Counted from the first letter of the stretch, positions 31,485-40,981 are shown. The stretch is DNA of 42,530 nt from Candidatus Nitrosopumilus sp. (GCA_029255365.1 JAPFQF010000004.1:1-42530); one strand, 5' to 3'. Numbers and translations are program-made. The notes: generated by a model not told the origin, from the letters alone.

Positions 31485-32102
31485 TTGCTAAATCTAGGAA
31501 TTCTAATCTCAGGTCGCGGGAGCAATATGGAATCCATCCTAAAGGCAATTAAGAAAAAAAAGATTCCAATTAACCCGGCAATAGTGATTTCCAACAGACA
31601 TGATGCCAAAGGCCTGAAAATTGCCGAAAAGCTAGGAGTGAAAGTAGAGGTGGTCGAAAGCAAAGGCTTCAAGGGAAGCAGGGCAGAGTACGACAAAGAA
31701 ATCATCGCAGTCCTGAAAAAACACGGAGTTACGCCAAAAAACGGTCTCGTATGCCTTGCAGGGTTTATGAGAATTATAAGCCCAGAATTTGTGAAAAAAT
31801 ACAAGAACAGTATAATCAACATCCATCCAGCTTTGCTTCCAGCGTTTCCAGGATTGAATTCCCAAAGACAGGCCTTGGAATACGGAGCCAAAGTATCAGG
31901 ATGCTCGGTTCATTTTGTAGACTCTGGAATGGACACCGGCCCGGTAATCATCCAAGCAACAGTCAAAGTAAACGAGAAAGACACGGAGGAATCACTGTCC
32001 AAAAGAATTCTAAAAGAAGAGCACAGAATTTATCCAGAAGCGGTCAATCTTTTTGCCAGAAAAAAAATCAGAGTTTCAGGCAGAAAGACGGTAATAATCT
32101 AA
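31485..32102 (+). CDS. purN: Phosphoribosylglycinamide formyltransferase
   Basis: A 205-aa GAR transformylase that moves a formyl group from 10-formyl-THF to GAR in purine synthesis. LGILISGRGSNMESIL is the phosphate-binding start; LAGFMRIISPEFV, the catalytic INIHPALLPAFPG (Asn, His) and VHFVDSGMDTGPVI (Asp) are intact. The start is TTG at 31485. It fits with the nearby folD, formyl-THF cyclo-ligase and purD. Its TAA stop overlaps the convergent cupin stop by 4 nt. Confidence 0.96.
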   Translation: MLNLGILISGRGSNMESILKAIKKKKIPINPAIVISNRHDAKGLKIAEKLGVKVEVVESKGFKGSRAEYDKEIIAVLKKHGVTPKNGLVCLAGFMRIISPEFVKKYKNSIINIHPALLPAFPGLNSQRQALEYGAKVSGCSVHFVDSGMDTGPVIIQATVKVNEKDTEESLSKRILKEEHRIYPEAVNLFARKKIRVSGRKTVII

Positions 32103-32425
32103 GAGTCAGGGCCGCCAAAAAAATACAAAACCTTGAGTTCAGTTGTATTTCCATGGAAAAAATGCTCCACATCTTTTGCGACAAAAAATAATTTGTCTTT
32201 GGATACCTTGTAATCCTTATTCTTAATTTTTAAAAATCCGTTGCCTGAAATGACATAGTATACCTCGTCACTGCCATGAGGTGTTTGGGTGTCCTCATCA
32301 CCGGGCTTTAAAACCAGGACTCCGGCAGCTAAACTGTCCTTGTTGATAAAAGTCTGAAAGTATGAATCGCCGTTTTTTATTTTTTCTAGATATGTATCTA
32401 AATCATACTCTATCTTCAATGTCAC
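32099..32425 (-). CDS. Cupin-domain protein
   Basis: A 108-aa single cupin barrel. Motif 1 reads PGDEDTQTPHGSDEVYYVISG, shortened around H-x3-E, and motif 2 is DVEHFFHG. The metal-binding His/Glu set is plausible but not complete, so its role may be structural, sensory or enzymatic. The start is GTG at 32425 and overlaps the stop of the upstream monooxygenase-like gene (GTGA), so the two are translationally coupled. It is convergent with purN. Confidence 0.75.
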   Translation of the reverse strand: MTLKIEYDLDTYLEKIKNGDSYFQTFINKDSLAAGVLVLKPGDEDTQTPHGSDEVYYVISGNGFLKIKNKDYKVSKDKLFFVAKDVEHFFHGNTTELKVLYFFGGPDS

Positions 32426-32754
32426 TCAGCAGCTACTGTGTATGTTTTTCTTTGCGGATCAGCACTCATGAAAGAATGTCCGGTCGGATGAATTTTTTCA
32501 TGCTCAGGACTCTGGTGCATTTTGACAAAGGTCTCCTTGCTTTCATGCTCTACAAGAATTCTATAACTGCCATCAGATGATTTTAGGAATTTTCTTGAGA
32601 TAAATCCAGGAAAGTTGCACAACACTTTGTTTGATTCGGCAAACCAACTTTTGAAGTCCTCTTCAGCGCCATCTTTCAGTTGGATATCTGCAATCATTAC
32701 AAACATGATATGACTGGAAAAGTAGCCACTTAATTTCTTTTCCCTGATTTTCAT
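32422..32754 (-). CDS. Antibiotic biosynthesis monooxygenase (ABM)-like protein
   Basis: A 110-aa dimeric alpha-beta-barrel type protein: FVMIADIQLKDGAEEDFKSW, a middle strand GSYRILVEHESKETFVKMHQ and a short C-terminal strand. ABM-like proteins include quinol and heme mono-oxygenases, but many have no known reaction. ATG 32754 lies about 20 nt after a shared TATA box; the ATG at 32706 (MFVMIADI) would give the bare domain. It is coupled to the cupin gene, forming a two-gene unit possibly acting on one small molecule. Confidence 0.7.
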   Translation of the reverse strand: MKIREKKLSGYFSSHIMFVMIADIQLKDGAEEDFKSWFAESNKVLCNFPGFISRKFLKSSDGSYRILVEHESKETFVKMHQSPEHEKIHPTGHSFMSADPQRKTYTVAAE

Positions 32755-32770
32755 CTCAGAATTCCAAGGA

Positions 32771-32779
32771 TTAAATATC
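32771..32779. promoter_or_regulatory. Shared TATA-like box between ABM gene and folD
   Basis: TTAAATATC (complement GATATTTAA) lies in a 45-nt divergent gap. It is about 25 nt before the folD ATG (32800) and about 21 nt before the opposite ATG (32754), so one A/T-rich core could serve both directions, giving near-leaderless messages. Confidence 0.4.
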
Positions 32780-32799
32780 TACAAATCAAAAAACAGTTC

Positions 32800-33660
32800 A
32801 TGGCAGGGGTCAGAATAGATGGCAAAGTTATCGCCCAGTCAGTAAAAGACAGGGTCAAAAAAGCAGCAGCAGAGCTGAAAAACCAAGGCATCTCCCCTTG
32901 TTTGGCCACAGTGCTGATTGGAGACAATCCAGCTTCTGCCACATATGTAAAAAACAAGCACCTGGCATGCGAAGAGGTGGGAATTGCAACAAAAGACCAC
33001 AAACTTGATTCAAACATAACACAGCCAGAACTGGCCAAAATCATTGACGAACTAAATGCAGACAAATCAGTCCACGGCATCCTAGTCCAATTGCCATTGC
33101 CAAAGCATCTTGATGAATTTGCAATAATATCAAGAATATCACCACTAAAAGATGTGGACGGCCTGACTCCACACAATGTTGGATTGCTCGCCATGAAAAA
33201 AGCGGCACTTGTTGCATGCACGCCGTCAGGCGTAATGGAGATGTTTGATTATCACGGAATTGATCTGGAAGGAAAAAACGTCGTATTGATTAACAGAAGT
33301 AATTTGGTAGGAAAGCCGCTGTATCACCTGCTGTTAGAAAAAAACGCCACTGTTTTGACATGCCACTCTAAAACTAAAAATTTAACTAGATTATGCCAGG
33401 ACGCGGACATCGTCATCACTGCAGTGGGGGACAGAAACAAATTCACATTAACATCAGATATGATCAAAGAGGGGGCAATCGTGATAGACGTTGCAATTTC
33501 AAGATTTCAAGAAAAACTAGTTGGAGATTCAGACTATGACAGCATAATTAAGAAGGCATCATTTGCAACACCGGTTCCAGGAGGAGTTGGACCAATGACA
33601 GTTGCAATGCTGTTAAAAAACACAATCACGGCGGCATCACTGGGTAGTCAAATTGGATAA
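32800..33660 (+). CDS. folD: Methylene-THF dehydrogenase / methenyl-THF cyclohydrolase
   Basis: A 286-aa bifunctional folate enzyme that interconverts methylene-THF and 10-formyl-THF. LIGDNPASATYVKNKHLAC carries the catalytic Lys; VQLPLPKHLD, KDVDGLTPHNVG and NRSNLVGKPL (NADP-binding) and the C-terminal PVPGGVGPMTVAMLL are all present. It supplies formyl groups for purN. The downstream cyclo-ligase starts inside its last codons (8-nt overlap), so they form one unit. Confidence 0.97.
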   Translation: MAGVRIDGKVIAQSVKDRVKKAAAELKNQGISPCLATVLIGDNPASATYVKNKHLACEEVGIATKDHKLDSNITQPELAKIIDELNADKSVHGILVQLPLPKHLDEFAIISRISPLKDVDGLTPHNVGLLAMKKAALVACTPSGVMEMFDYHGIDLEGKNVVLINRSNLVGKPLYHLLLEKNATVLTCHSKTKNLTRLCQDADIVITAVGDRNKFTLTSDMIKEGAIVIDVAISRFQEKLVGDSDYDSIIKKASFATPVPGGVGPMTVAMLLKNTITAASLGSQIG

Positions 33661-34216
33661 AAACCCCGAAAAAGAATCATTGCGAAATCGTCTTTTGGAG
33701 ACAAGGGACAACACGTCTCATGATTTGTTAAAAATTGCAAGTGGAAACATTCAGAAAAAATTAAAGAAAATTTATGCGTTCAATGATGCACAAAAAATCG
33801 GGGCATACTATCCGATAGGAAGCGAGATATTCACCCAAGACATAATTCAAGAGCTGCTCAGCGAAGACAAGGAAGTCTTTTTGCCAAAAGTTGTAGGGGA
33901 CCGCATGGAATTTAGGAAAATTGTCAGTTTTTCAAGCCTGGAACGAGGCAGTTTCGACATCATGGAGCCCAAAGACGACTGTCCGACAGATAACAACCTG
34001 GACGTAATTTTAGTGCCAACTGTAGGGATAGATTTTACCGGAGTCAGATTAGGATACGGTCACGGATTCTATGACAAGTTCTTGGCAGAAAACAAGGTTA
34101 CAACAATATCCCTTACACTAGAAAAACAGATCATCAAAAAAATTCCAAAATCAGAACACGATGTAGCGATGGATTGGATTGTTACGGAAGATAAAACGAT
34201 ACAGACTCAGAGATAA
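33653..34216 (+). CDS. 5-formyltetrahydrofolate cyclo-ligase
   Basis: A 187-aa 5-FCL that converts 5-formyl-THF to 5,10-methenyl-THF with ATP. The N-terminal KESLRNRLLETRDN, IGAYYPIGSEI, LPKVVGDRMEFRKI and the C-terminal GVRLGYGHGFYDKFL are diagnostic. The start is TTG at 33653, within folD. It feeds back stored 5-formyl-THF to the pathway handled by FolD. The 3' end overlaps purD, which is convergent, by 10 nt. Confidence 0.93.
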   Translation: MDKNPEKESLRNRLLETRDNTSHDLLKIASGNIQKKLKKIYAFNDAQKIGAYYPIGSEIFTQDIIQELLSEDKEVFLPKVVGDRMEFRKIVSFSSLERGSFDIMEPKDDCPTDNNLDVILVPTVGIDFTGVRLGYGHGFYDKFLAENKVTTISLTLEKQIIKKIPKSEHDVAMDWIVTEDKTIQTQR

Positions 34217-35472
34217 GAAAGGCCTTTTTTGCCAATATCGGTTCGGTTATATTTCTGAGACCAAGTGATTTTCTCAATTGCAGCATATGCATTTGCAATT
34301 GCAGATTCCAAACTATCACCCAACGCAGTTACACCCAATACACGTCCGCCATTTGAAAGAATTTTTTCTCCGGATTTTTTTGTTCCGGCATGAAAGACAA
34401 TTGTCCCATTGGAAATAGAATCAAATCCAGTTATCTCATCATCTTTAGAATAAGATTCAGGATACCCGTTTGATGCCAACACAACACACACTGCGGATTG
34501 CAGTTTCCAAGAAGCATGAGGCAGTGAAGACAAAGTTCCGTCAACACTAGCTATAAGATAATCATACAGATCAAAATCCATCCTCATCACAATCGGCTGG
34601 CATTCAGGATCGCCCATTCTAACATTGTATTCTAAAACAAATGGCTTTCCATCCCTAATCATTATACCAGCATACAGAAATCCCTTGAAAACAATTCCCT
34701 CATTTTTCATACCGCGGATTGTTTTTTCAATAATCTCTTCCTGGATTATTTTAGCCAAGTCATCATCAATGATTGCAGTTGGGGAATATGCCCCCATTCC
34801 GCCAGTATTTGGCCCCTCGTCATTATCAAAAATTCTCTTGTGATCTTGACTGGTAGCCATTGGTATGGCAACATCCCCATCAGAAAGGGCGATGTAGGAT
34901 GCCTCAATTCCATCAATCCTTTCCTCGACAATTATCCTGTTTCCGGCATCACCAAACGTCTTTTTTACCAAAATTGTCTGAATAGCAGATATCGCATCTT
35001 CGTTACTGTTACATACAATGACGCCTTTTCCCGCGGCAAGCCCATCAGCCTTTACAACTACGTTGTAATCAAGAGATTCCACATATTCCTGAGCTTTCTG
35101 AGCGTCGTCAAATATTTCAAAACGGGCAGACGGAATTTCGTTTCGCTTCATGAAATCTTTTGCCCATATCTTACTTGATTCAAGCTGAGCAGCTTTCCGA
35201 GAAGGTCCAAAAACTTTGAGACCGAGTCCGTTAAATTTATCAACAATTCCTGCAGCTAGAGGGTCCTCAGGCCCAACCACAGTAAAACAATTATTTTTCC
35301 GAGCAAAATCTGCCAATCCTTCTAAATCATCTACGTTGATCTGGACATTGTTTTGTGTGCCGCCATTTCCGGGAGCAGTAAAAACAGTTTCAACTTTGCT
35401 GCTTTGTGATAATTTCCATGACAAGGAGTGTTCTCGTCCGCCAGAACCAACGACTAATACATTTACCAACAA
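34207..35472 (-). CDS. purD: Phosphoribosylamine-glycine ligase
   Basis: A 421-aa GAR synthetase, the second step of purine synthesis, making the substrate of PurN. VLVVGSGGREHSL opens the N-domain; VVGPEDPLAAGI, KADGLAAGKGVIV (ATP-grasp lid), NTGGMGAYSP and EYNVRMGDPECQPI are intact. The start is TTG at 35472 (a second TTG follows directly). A TTATATAA box about 24 nt upstream suggests a leaderless mRNA. Convergent with the cyclo-ligase gene. Confidence 0.96.
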   Translation of the reverse strand: MLVNVLVVGSGGREHSLSWKLSQSSKVETVFTAPGNGGTQNNVQINVDDLEGLADFARKNNCFTVVGPEDPLAAGIVDKFNGLGLKVFGPSRKAAQLESSKIWAKDFMKRNEIPSARFEIFDDAQKAQEYVESLDYNVVVKADGLAAGKGVIVCNSNEDAISAIQTILVKKTFGDAGNRIIVEERIDGIEASYIALSDGDVAIPMATSQDHKRIFDNDEGPNTGGMGAYSPTAIIDDDLAKIIQEEIIEKTIRGMKNEGIVFKGFLYAGIMIRDGKPFVLEYNVRMGDPECQPIVMRMDFDLYDYLIASVDGTLSSLPHASWKLQSAVCVVLASNGYPESYSKDDEITGFDSISNGTIVFHAGTKKSGEKILSNGGRVLGVTALGDSLESAIANAYAAIEKITWSQKYNRTDIGKKGLSYL

Positions 35473-35490
35473 AAATTATCTTTCTCCCAA

Positions 35491-35500
35491 TTATATAATC
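35491..35500 (-). promoter_or_regulatory. TATA box of purD
   Basis: On the minus strand GATTATATAA is centred about 24 nt before the TTG at 35472, which fits a leaderless purD transcript. Confidence 0.5.
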
Positions 35501-35522
35501 CAAGTCTCAGCAAATCAATTTA

Positions 35523-35532
35523 GCTTTATAAT
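35523..35532 (+). promoter_or_regulatory. TATA box of ileS
   Basis: GCTTTATAAT is centred about 28 nt before the ileS ATG at 35556. An ATG at 35531 inside it starts only a 15-codon frame that ends in ileS out of frame, and is not expected to be transcribed. Confidence 0.45.
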
Positions 35533-35555
35533 GCCACAAACATTCCAAAAACCAG

Positions 35556-38500
35556 ATGGAACTTTCTACGAAATTTGATGCAAAGGCAATAGAAGATCAA
35601 GTAAGAGAATACATCAAATCGGTAGACTTGGAAAAACAGATTTTTGCATCAGATGAGCGCAAAAAAATTCGATTCATCGAGGGCCCGCCAACAATGAACG
35701 GAATTCCGCATGCAGGCCACCTCAGAGGCAGGGTAATCAAAGATTTATGGTACAGATTCAACACGTTGCAAGGGAAAAAAATCACATTCAACGGGGGATG
35801 GGACACGCAAGGACTCCCAGTAGAACTGCAAGTCGAAAAGGAATTGGGAGTCACTGGAGGGAAAAGCGAGGCCATCAAGGAATTTGGAATAGAGAGAATC
35901 GTTTCTGAATGTAAAAAAGTTGTGGAAAAATTCAACAAAACGTGGGTCGAAGTGGATGAAATGCTTGGAATGTCATTTAATCACGAAAAGGCATATTGGA
36001 CTTTCAGAGACGAGTTCATCGAAAGGGAATGGCAAGTGCTCAAGAAAGCATATGAAAATAAAATTTTAGAAGAAGACTTTACCGTAATCGCATACTGCCC
36101 AAGTTGTCAGACATCACTCAGTCATGCAGAAGTAAATCAAGGGTATGAAGAAGTCAAAGACCCGTCACTGTACTACAAAGTCAAACTGGTGGACGAGGAT
36201 GCATTTCTGATTGTTTGGACCACAATGCCATTTACACTTGTCACAGATGCAATGGTCGGATTGCAACCGAAAGAAGACTATGCATACGTCAAAGTGAAAA
36301 ACGAGACTTGGGTAATTGGAAAAACAAGATTGGAAGAGTTCATGGCAGATGTAAAAATTGACGAATATGAAATTGAAAAAACAGTAAAGGGTTTAGAATT
36401 TGAAGGGAAAAAATACATTCATCCATTATTAGATTTAATTCCAGAACTAAAGGAAATTTCAAAACAGGATAACTATCACGTTGCAGTGTCAGAGACATTT
36501 GTGGATGCCAGTACCGGAAGCGGCCTGGTCCACCTGTCACCGGCAAACGGTGAGGAAGACATCAAGATTGCAAACAAACGCAAAGTCAAAATTTTCAGTC
36601 CGATTAATGACGAGGTAAAATTCACAGAGAAGGCAGGAAAATATCAGGGGATGTTTGTCAGAGACGCAGACAGGCCGATAGTGGAGGATCTAAAAGAGTG
36701 CAATGCACTAGTAAAAATCAGTACAATCAAACACAAATATCCACTGTGCTGGAGATCACACCACCCAATTGTCTGGCTTGCCAGAAGAGGGTGGTTTTAC
36801 AAACTAGACAAGTTAGAAAACAAGGCAATCGACGCCGCAGAAAGCGTAGAGTATTTTTTTGAGCAACCAAAAAACAGATTTCTTGGGATCATCAAAGAGA
36901 GACATCCATGGTGCATCTCAAGAGAAAGAATTTGGGGCTGCCCCCTCCCAGTTTGGAATTGCGAAGATTGCGGCGAGAAGAACTGGTTCTTTACAAGAAA
37001 AGACATCGTGGATTCCGCAGACAAACTGCCTGACGGTCCAAACTTTGAATTGCACAGACCGTGGATTGACAACGTTACAATAAAATGCAAAAAATGCAAC
37101 AGCGTCAACACAAAAAGAGAAGAGTATGTTTTAGACACATGGCACAATAGTGGCGCAGCACCATATGCATCACTTACAGATGAAGAATATGCCAGTGAAA
37201 TTCCTGCACCGTTTTTCACGGAAGGAATTGATCAAACCAGGGGTTGGGCATACACATTACTTATTGAAAATGTAATTTTAAACAATACTGCAACCCCACC
37301 TTACAAAGCATTCTTGTTTCAAGGGCACGTGCTAGACGAGAAGGGAGGAAAAATGAGCAAAAGCAAAGGCAATGTTCTAGATGGCGCCGAATTGCTTCAA
37401 AAATATCCAGTCGACCTGGTCAGATTCTATTTCATGTGGAAAGCAAGTCCGATTGAGCCGCTAAGTTTCAGCACCGACGAATTGATGTCAAGACCGTACC
37501 AGGTAATCAACACGCTGTTCAACCTTCACCTGTACTTTCAACAAAACAGCAAGTATGACAGTTTTGACCAAACAAACACAGTTGACTGGGCAAAGCAAAA
37601 CGAGTTGCTGACGCCCCCAGACATCTGGCTACTATCCAAACTGCAAAAACTGATTCGAATTATGACTGAGAAAAACGAGTCGTGTAAATTCCACGAAGGA
37701 GCAAAAGCAATTGACGAGTTCATAATTAACGACCTTAGCCAGATTTACATCCCGATTACAAGGGGGGAGCTATGGGACGAAGAAGAGGAAAAGAAGGACC
37801 GAAGACTGTCAATCTACGCAGTACTCAGCGAAGTTCTCAAGACTCTGGACATACTGATTCACCCATTCTGCCCGTTTACAAGTGAGCATCTCTACCAATC
37901 CACATTCAATGGAAAGCAAAGCATTCTGCTTGACAAGTGGCCAACGTATCAAGAATCGCTAGTCAATGAAGAAATCGAAGAATCGTTTGACATCATGAAA
38001 GACGTGGTGTCAGTGTCATCGGCTGCAAGGATGAAAGGAAAACTGAAGAGGCGATGGCCGCTCAATGAGGCACAGGTCTGCGTAAAGAAAGGCCAGAAAA
38101 ACAAACTCGGATCATTATCCGAACTATTACAATCACAGCTCAATGTTGAAAAAGTTACAATCATCGAAACAGAAAAAGAATCAGGACTGGAACAGATTTT
38201 GGAACTAAGAGATCTCGGATTGCCAGTCAAAGGAACAGCCGAGTTGGAAAGAAAACGCATAGGACCAAAGGCAAAACAGCACATGGGAAAACTCGTCTCA
38301 ACATTCAATGAGACAGACCCGGATGAAATAATTTCGTCATTAAAAAAAGAAGGAAAATATGATTTCAGCATAGACGGGGAAACAATCTCGCTGGACAGCG
38401 AGGATTTCATCATAGGTTTTGATGCAAGCAAAAATTTTGCAGTTGCAAAAAGAGACAGCTACACGGTAATCATCTCAACATCTAGAAACAAAGAGTTGAT

Positions 38501-38753
38501 GGCAAAAGGGTTAGTAAAAGACATTGCAAGAAGACTCCAGACCCTCAGGAAAGAGAGAGGATACACGCCGACAGACGTTTTGGATGTCGCGTCAATTTTA
38601 GAATTAGACGAAGAGTCACTCGAAATGATGAAAGAAAAGTCAGACGAACTGGCATTTTTGGTCAGAGTGAAGCAAGTCAACTTTACAGAATCATGTAAGG
38701 AATACAAGGAAGACGACATTGACGGCCAAAAAATCAGAATTTCCGTGGAATAG
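35556..38753 (+). CDS. ileS: Isoleucyl-tRNA synthetase
   Basis: A 1065-aa class I synthetase of the archaeal/eukaryotic branch. The HIGH motif region is GPPTMNGIPHAGH (near residue 46), a zinc-type YCPSCQTSLSHAEV lies in the editing insertion, WTTMPFTL follows, a second Cys pair set is in CEDCG and CKKCN, and the KMSKS loop reads GGKMSKSKGN. The C-terminal anticodon-binding region is helical, with RPYQVINTLFNLHLYF before it. The length is full. No accessory gene follows in the transcript except possibly the Dps-like gene 52 nt later, which has its own A/T-rich promoter region. Confidence 0.97.
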   Translation: MELSTKFDAKAIEDQVREYIKSVDLEKQIFASDERKKIRFIEGPPTMNGIPHAGHLRGRVIKDLWYRFNTLQGKKITFNGGWDTQGLPVELQVEKELGVTGGKSEAIKEFGIERIVSECKKVVEKFNKTWVEVDEMLGMSFNHEKAYWTFRDEFIEREWQVLKKAYENKILEEDFTVIAYCPSCQTSLSHAEVNQGYEEVKDPSLYYKVKLVDEDAFLIVWTTMPFTLVTDAMVGLQPKEDYAYVKVKNETWVIGKTRLEEFMADVKIDEYEIEKTVKGLEFEGKKYIHPLLDLIPELKEISKQDNYHVAVSETFVDASTGSGLVHLSPANGEEDIKIANKRKVKIFSPINDEVKFTEKAGKYQGMFVRDADRPIVEDLKECNALVKISTIKHKYPLCWRSHHPIVWLARRGWFYKLDKLENKAIDAAESVEYFFEQPKNRFLGIIKERHPWCISRERIWGCPLPVWNCEDCGEKNWFFTRKDIVDSADKLPDGPNFELHRPWIDNVTIKCKKCNSVNTKREEYVLDTWHNSGAAPYASLTDEEYASEIPAPFFTEGIDQTRGWAYTLLIENVILNNTATPPYKAFLFQGHVLDEKGGKMSKSKGNVLDGAELLQKYPVDLVRFYFMWKASPIEPLSFSTDELMSRPYQVINTLFNLHLYFQQNSKYDSFDQTNTVDWAKQNELLTPPDIWLLSKLQKLIRIMTEKNESCKFHEGAKAIDEFIINDLSQIYIPITRGELWDEEEEKKDRRLSIYAVLSEVLKTLDILIHPFCPFTSEHLYQSTFNGKQSILLDKWPTYQESLVNEEIEESFDIMKDVVSVSSAARMKGKLKRRWPLNEAQVCVKKGQKNKLGSLSELLQSQLNVEKVTIIETEKESGLEQILELRDLGLPVKGTAELERKRIGPKAKQHMGKLVSTFNETDPDEIISSLKKEGKYDFSIDGETISLDSEDFIIGFDASKNFAVAKRDSYTVIISTSRNKELMAKGLVKDIARRLQTLRKERGYTPTDVLDVASILELDEESLEMMKEKSDELAFLVRVKQVNFTESCKEYKEDDIDGQKIRISVE

Positions 38754-38805
38754 ATTTTGAAAACGAATGTAATATTTTTATTACAATCAAAAATCCCATA
38801 AACAA

Positions 38806-39390
38806 ATGCCCGAATCAACCCCAAATGTTGTTGGAATTAGCGTTCTAAAACAAAACGGCCTTGATGTGGATGCGTTGCTAAAGGAATTAATCAAAAATGC
38901 AGCAGTAGAATTTACTGCATACTATTACTTTACCAACCTTAGAGCACACTGCACAGGCATGGAAGGTGAAGGATTGAAAGGAATCATAGAGGATGCAAGA
39001 TTGGAAGATCTCAGTCACTTTGAATCATGTCTTGAGAGGATCTACCAACTGGGTGGAATTCTTCCAAATGACGCAACCGAATTTATCAAAATTTCCGGTT
39101 GTGAGTTCCTACAACTTCCAGCAAACCCAACAGATCACAAAGCAATTCTAGAAAAATGTCTCAAGGCGGAGCAGGGTGCAATTGTCAACTGGAATAAAAT
39201 TTGCCAAATGACATTTGGAAAAGACCCAGTAACATACGATATTGCAAAAGATATCCTGGCCGAAGAGATCGAGCACGAGTCATGGTTCCTAGAACTAATC
39301 TATGGAAGACCATCTGGACACATGCGAAGAAAGTATGCAGGCGAAAGACCACATACAAAAAAACATTCTAGAGCACTAGATATGGCCTAA
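38806..39390 (+). CDS. Dps-like ferritin-superfamily protein
   Basis: A 194-aa four-helix bundle protein. Possible di-iron ligands are Glu in AAVEFTAYYYFTNLRAHCT, EDLSHFESCLERI (Glu/His), AEQGAIVNWNKIC and EEIEHESWFLEL (Glu/His). This matches the Dps-like (DPSL) subgroup that carries a bacterioferritin-like site and detoxifies peroxide while storing iron. Two nearby cysteines (AHCTGM and SGCEF) recall the DPSL thiol pair, though I cannot confirm equivalence. An A/T-rich TAATATTTTTATTAC promoter-like box lies about 30 nt upstream. Confidence 0.8.
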   Translation: MPESTPNVVGISVLKQNGLDVDALLKELIKNAAVEFTAYYYFTNLRAHCTGMEGEGLKGIIEDARLEDLSHFESCLERIYQLGGILPNDATEFIKISGCEFLQLPANPTDHKAILEKCLKAEQGAIVNWNKICQMTFGKDPVTYDIAKDILAEEIEHESWFLELIYGRPSGHMRRKYAGERPHTKKHSRALDMA

Positions 39391-39504
39391 GCGCCAAATC
39401 ATTTTCTTTATTTTAATTTCACAATTAAAGTGAGTTTATAGACGACAAGTTGTGAAGATGCGTTGTTTTATTACGGTTAAATATAAAAATCACGTATTGA
39501 TATC

Positions 39505-39834
39505 ATGGTAAAACAGATCAGCCTGGACACATGGCAAATTCAGCACCTGTCGGATCTGTTAGAAAAAGGCTCAAACATTGTTACAAAAACAAACAGGCCG
39601 ATTGTTTTGTATCGGCAGACACTGGAGGAAGAGGAAGAATCGTATGAAGAAATTGTGTGCACACTTACCAAGGGATACGTCATCGAGCAGATGGTCACAT
39701 CTGGAGGAATTCTAGTTCCAAGCTTTCACCAACAACTTGTTTTTACAATTGAAGAGTACCCTCAAGAATTATTGCGAAAAAGCAAAGATCGATTTTTAGA
39801 AATGATCGATTTTCTAGACGAGCAGCTGAAATAG
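39505..39834 (+). CDS. Hypothetical protein, 109 aa
   Basis: A 109-aa protein with no known family. It has a helical N-terminus (ISLDTWQIQHLSDLLEKGSN), a short beta segment (RPIVLYRQTLEEEEESY, EEIVCTLTKGYVI) and a helical end (ELLRKSKDRFLEMIDFLDEQ). It is soluble, with one cysteine. TTAAATATAAAAATC about 20-30 nt upstream is a strong TATA-like box, so it is likely transcribed on its own. Confidence 0.55.
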   Translation: MVKQISLDTWQIQHLSDLLEKGSNIVTKTNRPIVLYRQTLEEEEESYEEIVCTLTKGYVIEQMVTSGGILVPSFHQQLVFTIEEYPQELLRKSKDRFLEMIDFLDEQLK

Positions 39835-39874
39835 TATCATAATTAATAAAGACCGTAAAGCGCATGATTTTTGC

Positions 39875-40981
39875 ATGCAATTACTTGAATTTCAGGCCAA
39901 GGAACTATTTCGAGAGTACGGGATTAATCTGCTTGAAAGCATCTCATCTACAAATATTGAAGATGGTAGAAAACATGCAAAAAAGTTAGGGTATCCATTT
40001 GTAATCAAAATTCAGGTGCCTGTTGGAGGCAGAGGAAAAGCAGGAGGCATTCAAAAATGCCAAAACGATGACGAATTTGAGCTAAAGTACCCACAAGTCA
40101 TGGATTTGACAATCAAGGGCGAAAAGGCAAGGGCGATTTTACTTGAAAAAATGGCAGATATTAAAAAAGAGCTGTATCTTTCAATATTTTTGAACCGTTC
40201 AAAGAGATGCTATACGATTATCGCGTCAGCTGAAGGAGGCGTGGAAATCGAGTCAGTCAAAAATCAGATCATCAAAGAGGTAGGATTGGGCGATGTTTCA
40301 GACGAACTGGCAAAAGAAGTTGCAAAAGAGATGAAACTTGAAGGAAAGACCGCAGAGCAATTCATAGACACTTTGAAAAAATTATCAAAACTTACAATTG
40401 AAAAAGAAGCAGAGCTTGTAGAGATTAACCCGCTAGCAATAATGCAGGACGGCTCGGTCATGGCACTTGACGGCAAATTTGTAACAGATGACAACAGTAA
40501 TTTCAGACACGACGAATTGCAAAAATATCAAGAGAAAACAGCTAACGAGGTACAAGCTGAAAAAAGCGGATTTTCCCTGGTAGAGTTAGACGGAAACATA
40601 GCAGTTGTCGGAAACGGTGCAGGGCTTGTAATGTCGACATTGGATATGCTATCAGACAACGGAGGAAAGCCGGCATGCTTTCTAGACGTAGGTGGCGGTG
40701 CAACAACAGAATCAGTCTACGAAGCCTTGACACTTATCAGCAGATTACCCAGAGTGAAAGGAATTCTTGTAAATCTATACGGAGGAATTGTAAAAACTAC
40801 AGTTGTCGCAGAGGCATTTCTCCAAGCATATGAAAATAACCTGATTGACATGCCAGTATTTTCAAGACTGAAAGGCACCGAATCAGAAAAAGCAAAAGAG
40901 ATGCTACGAGGTTCCAGAACAAAAATATTTGATTCTGTGGAAGAGGCAATCAATGCAGCAGTTATGGGGATAAAGAAATGA
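39875..40981 (+). CDS. sucC: Succinyl-CoA synthetase beta subunit
   Basis: A 368-aa ATP-grasp subunit of succinyl-CoA ligase. The QLLEFQAKELFREYGI start is classic, followed by KIQVPVGGRGKAGGI, LVEINPLAIM and GNGAGLVMSTLDM, FLDVGGGATTESV, LVNLYGGIVKTTVVAE. It binds nucleotide and CoA. With SucD it interconverts succinate and succinyl-CoA; in 3HP/4HB autotrophs it can connect the cycle with TCA reactions. It overlaps sucD by ATGA (40978-40981). There is a small ATG (39863) upstream that I do not use. Confidence 0.95.
   Translation: MQLLEFQAKELFREYGINLLESISSTNIEDGRKHAKKLGYPFVIKIQVPVGGRGKAGGIQKCQNDDEFELKYPQVMDLTIKGEKARAILLEKMADIKKELYLSIFLNRSKRCYTIIASAEGGVEIESVKNQIIKEVGLGDVSDELAKEVAKEMKLEGKTAEQFIDTLKKLSKLTIEKEAELVEINPLAIMQDGSVMALDGKFVTDDNSNFRHDELQKYQEKTANEVQAEKSGFSLVELDGNIAVVGNGAGLVMSTLDMLSDNGGKPACFLDVGGGATTESVYEALTLISRLPRVKGILVNLYGGIVKTTVVAEAFLQAYENNLIDMPVFSRLKGTESEKAKEMLRGSRTKIFDSVEEAINAAVMGIKK

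Noticed and set aside
35531-35578. Upstream ATG before ileS giving a 15-codon leader peptide (MPQTFQKPDGTFYEI)
   Set aside because: The ATG overlaps the TATA box; the expected transcription start is at about 35555, so it would not be in the mRNA.
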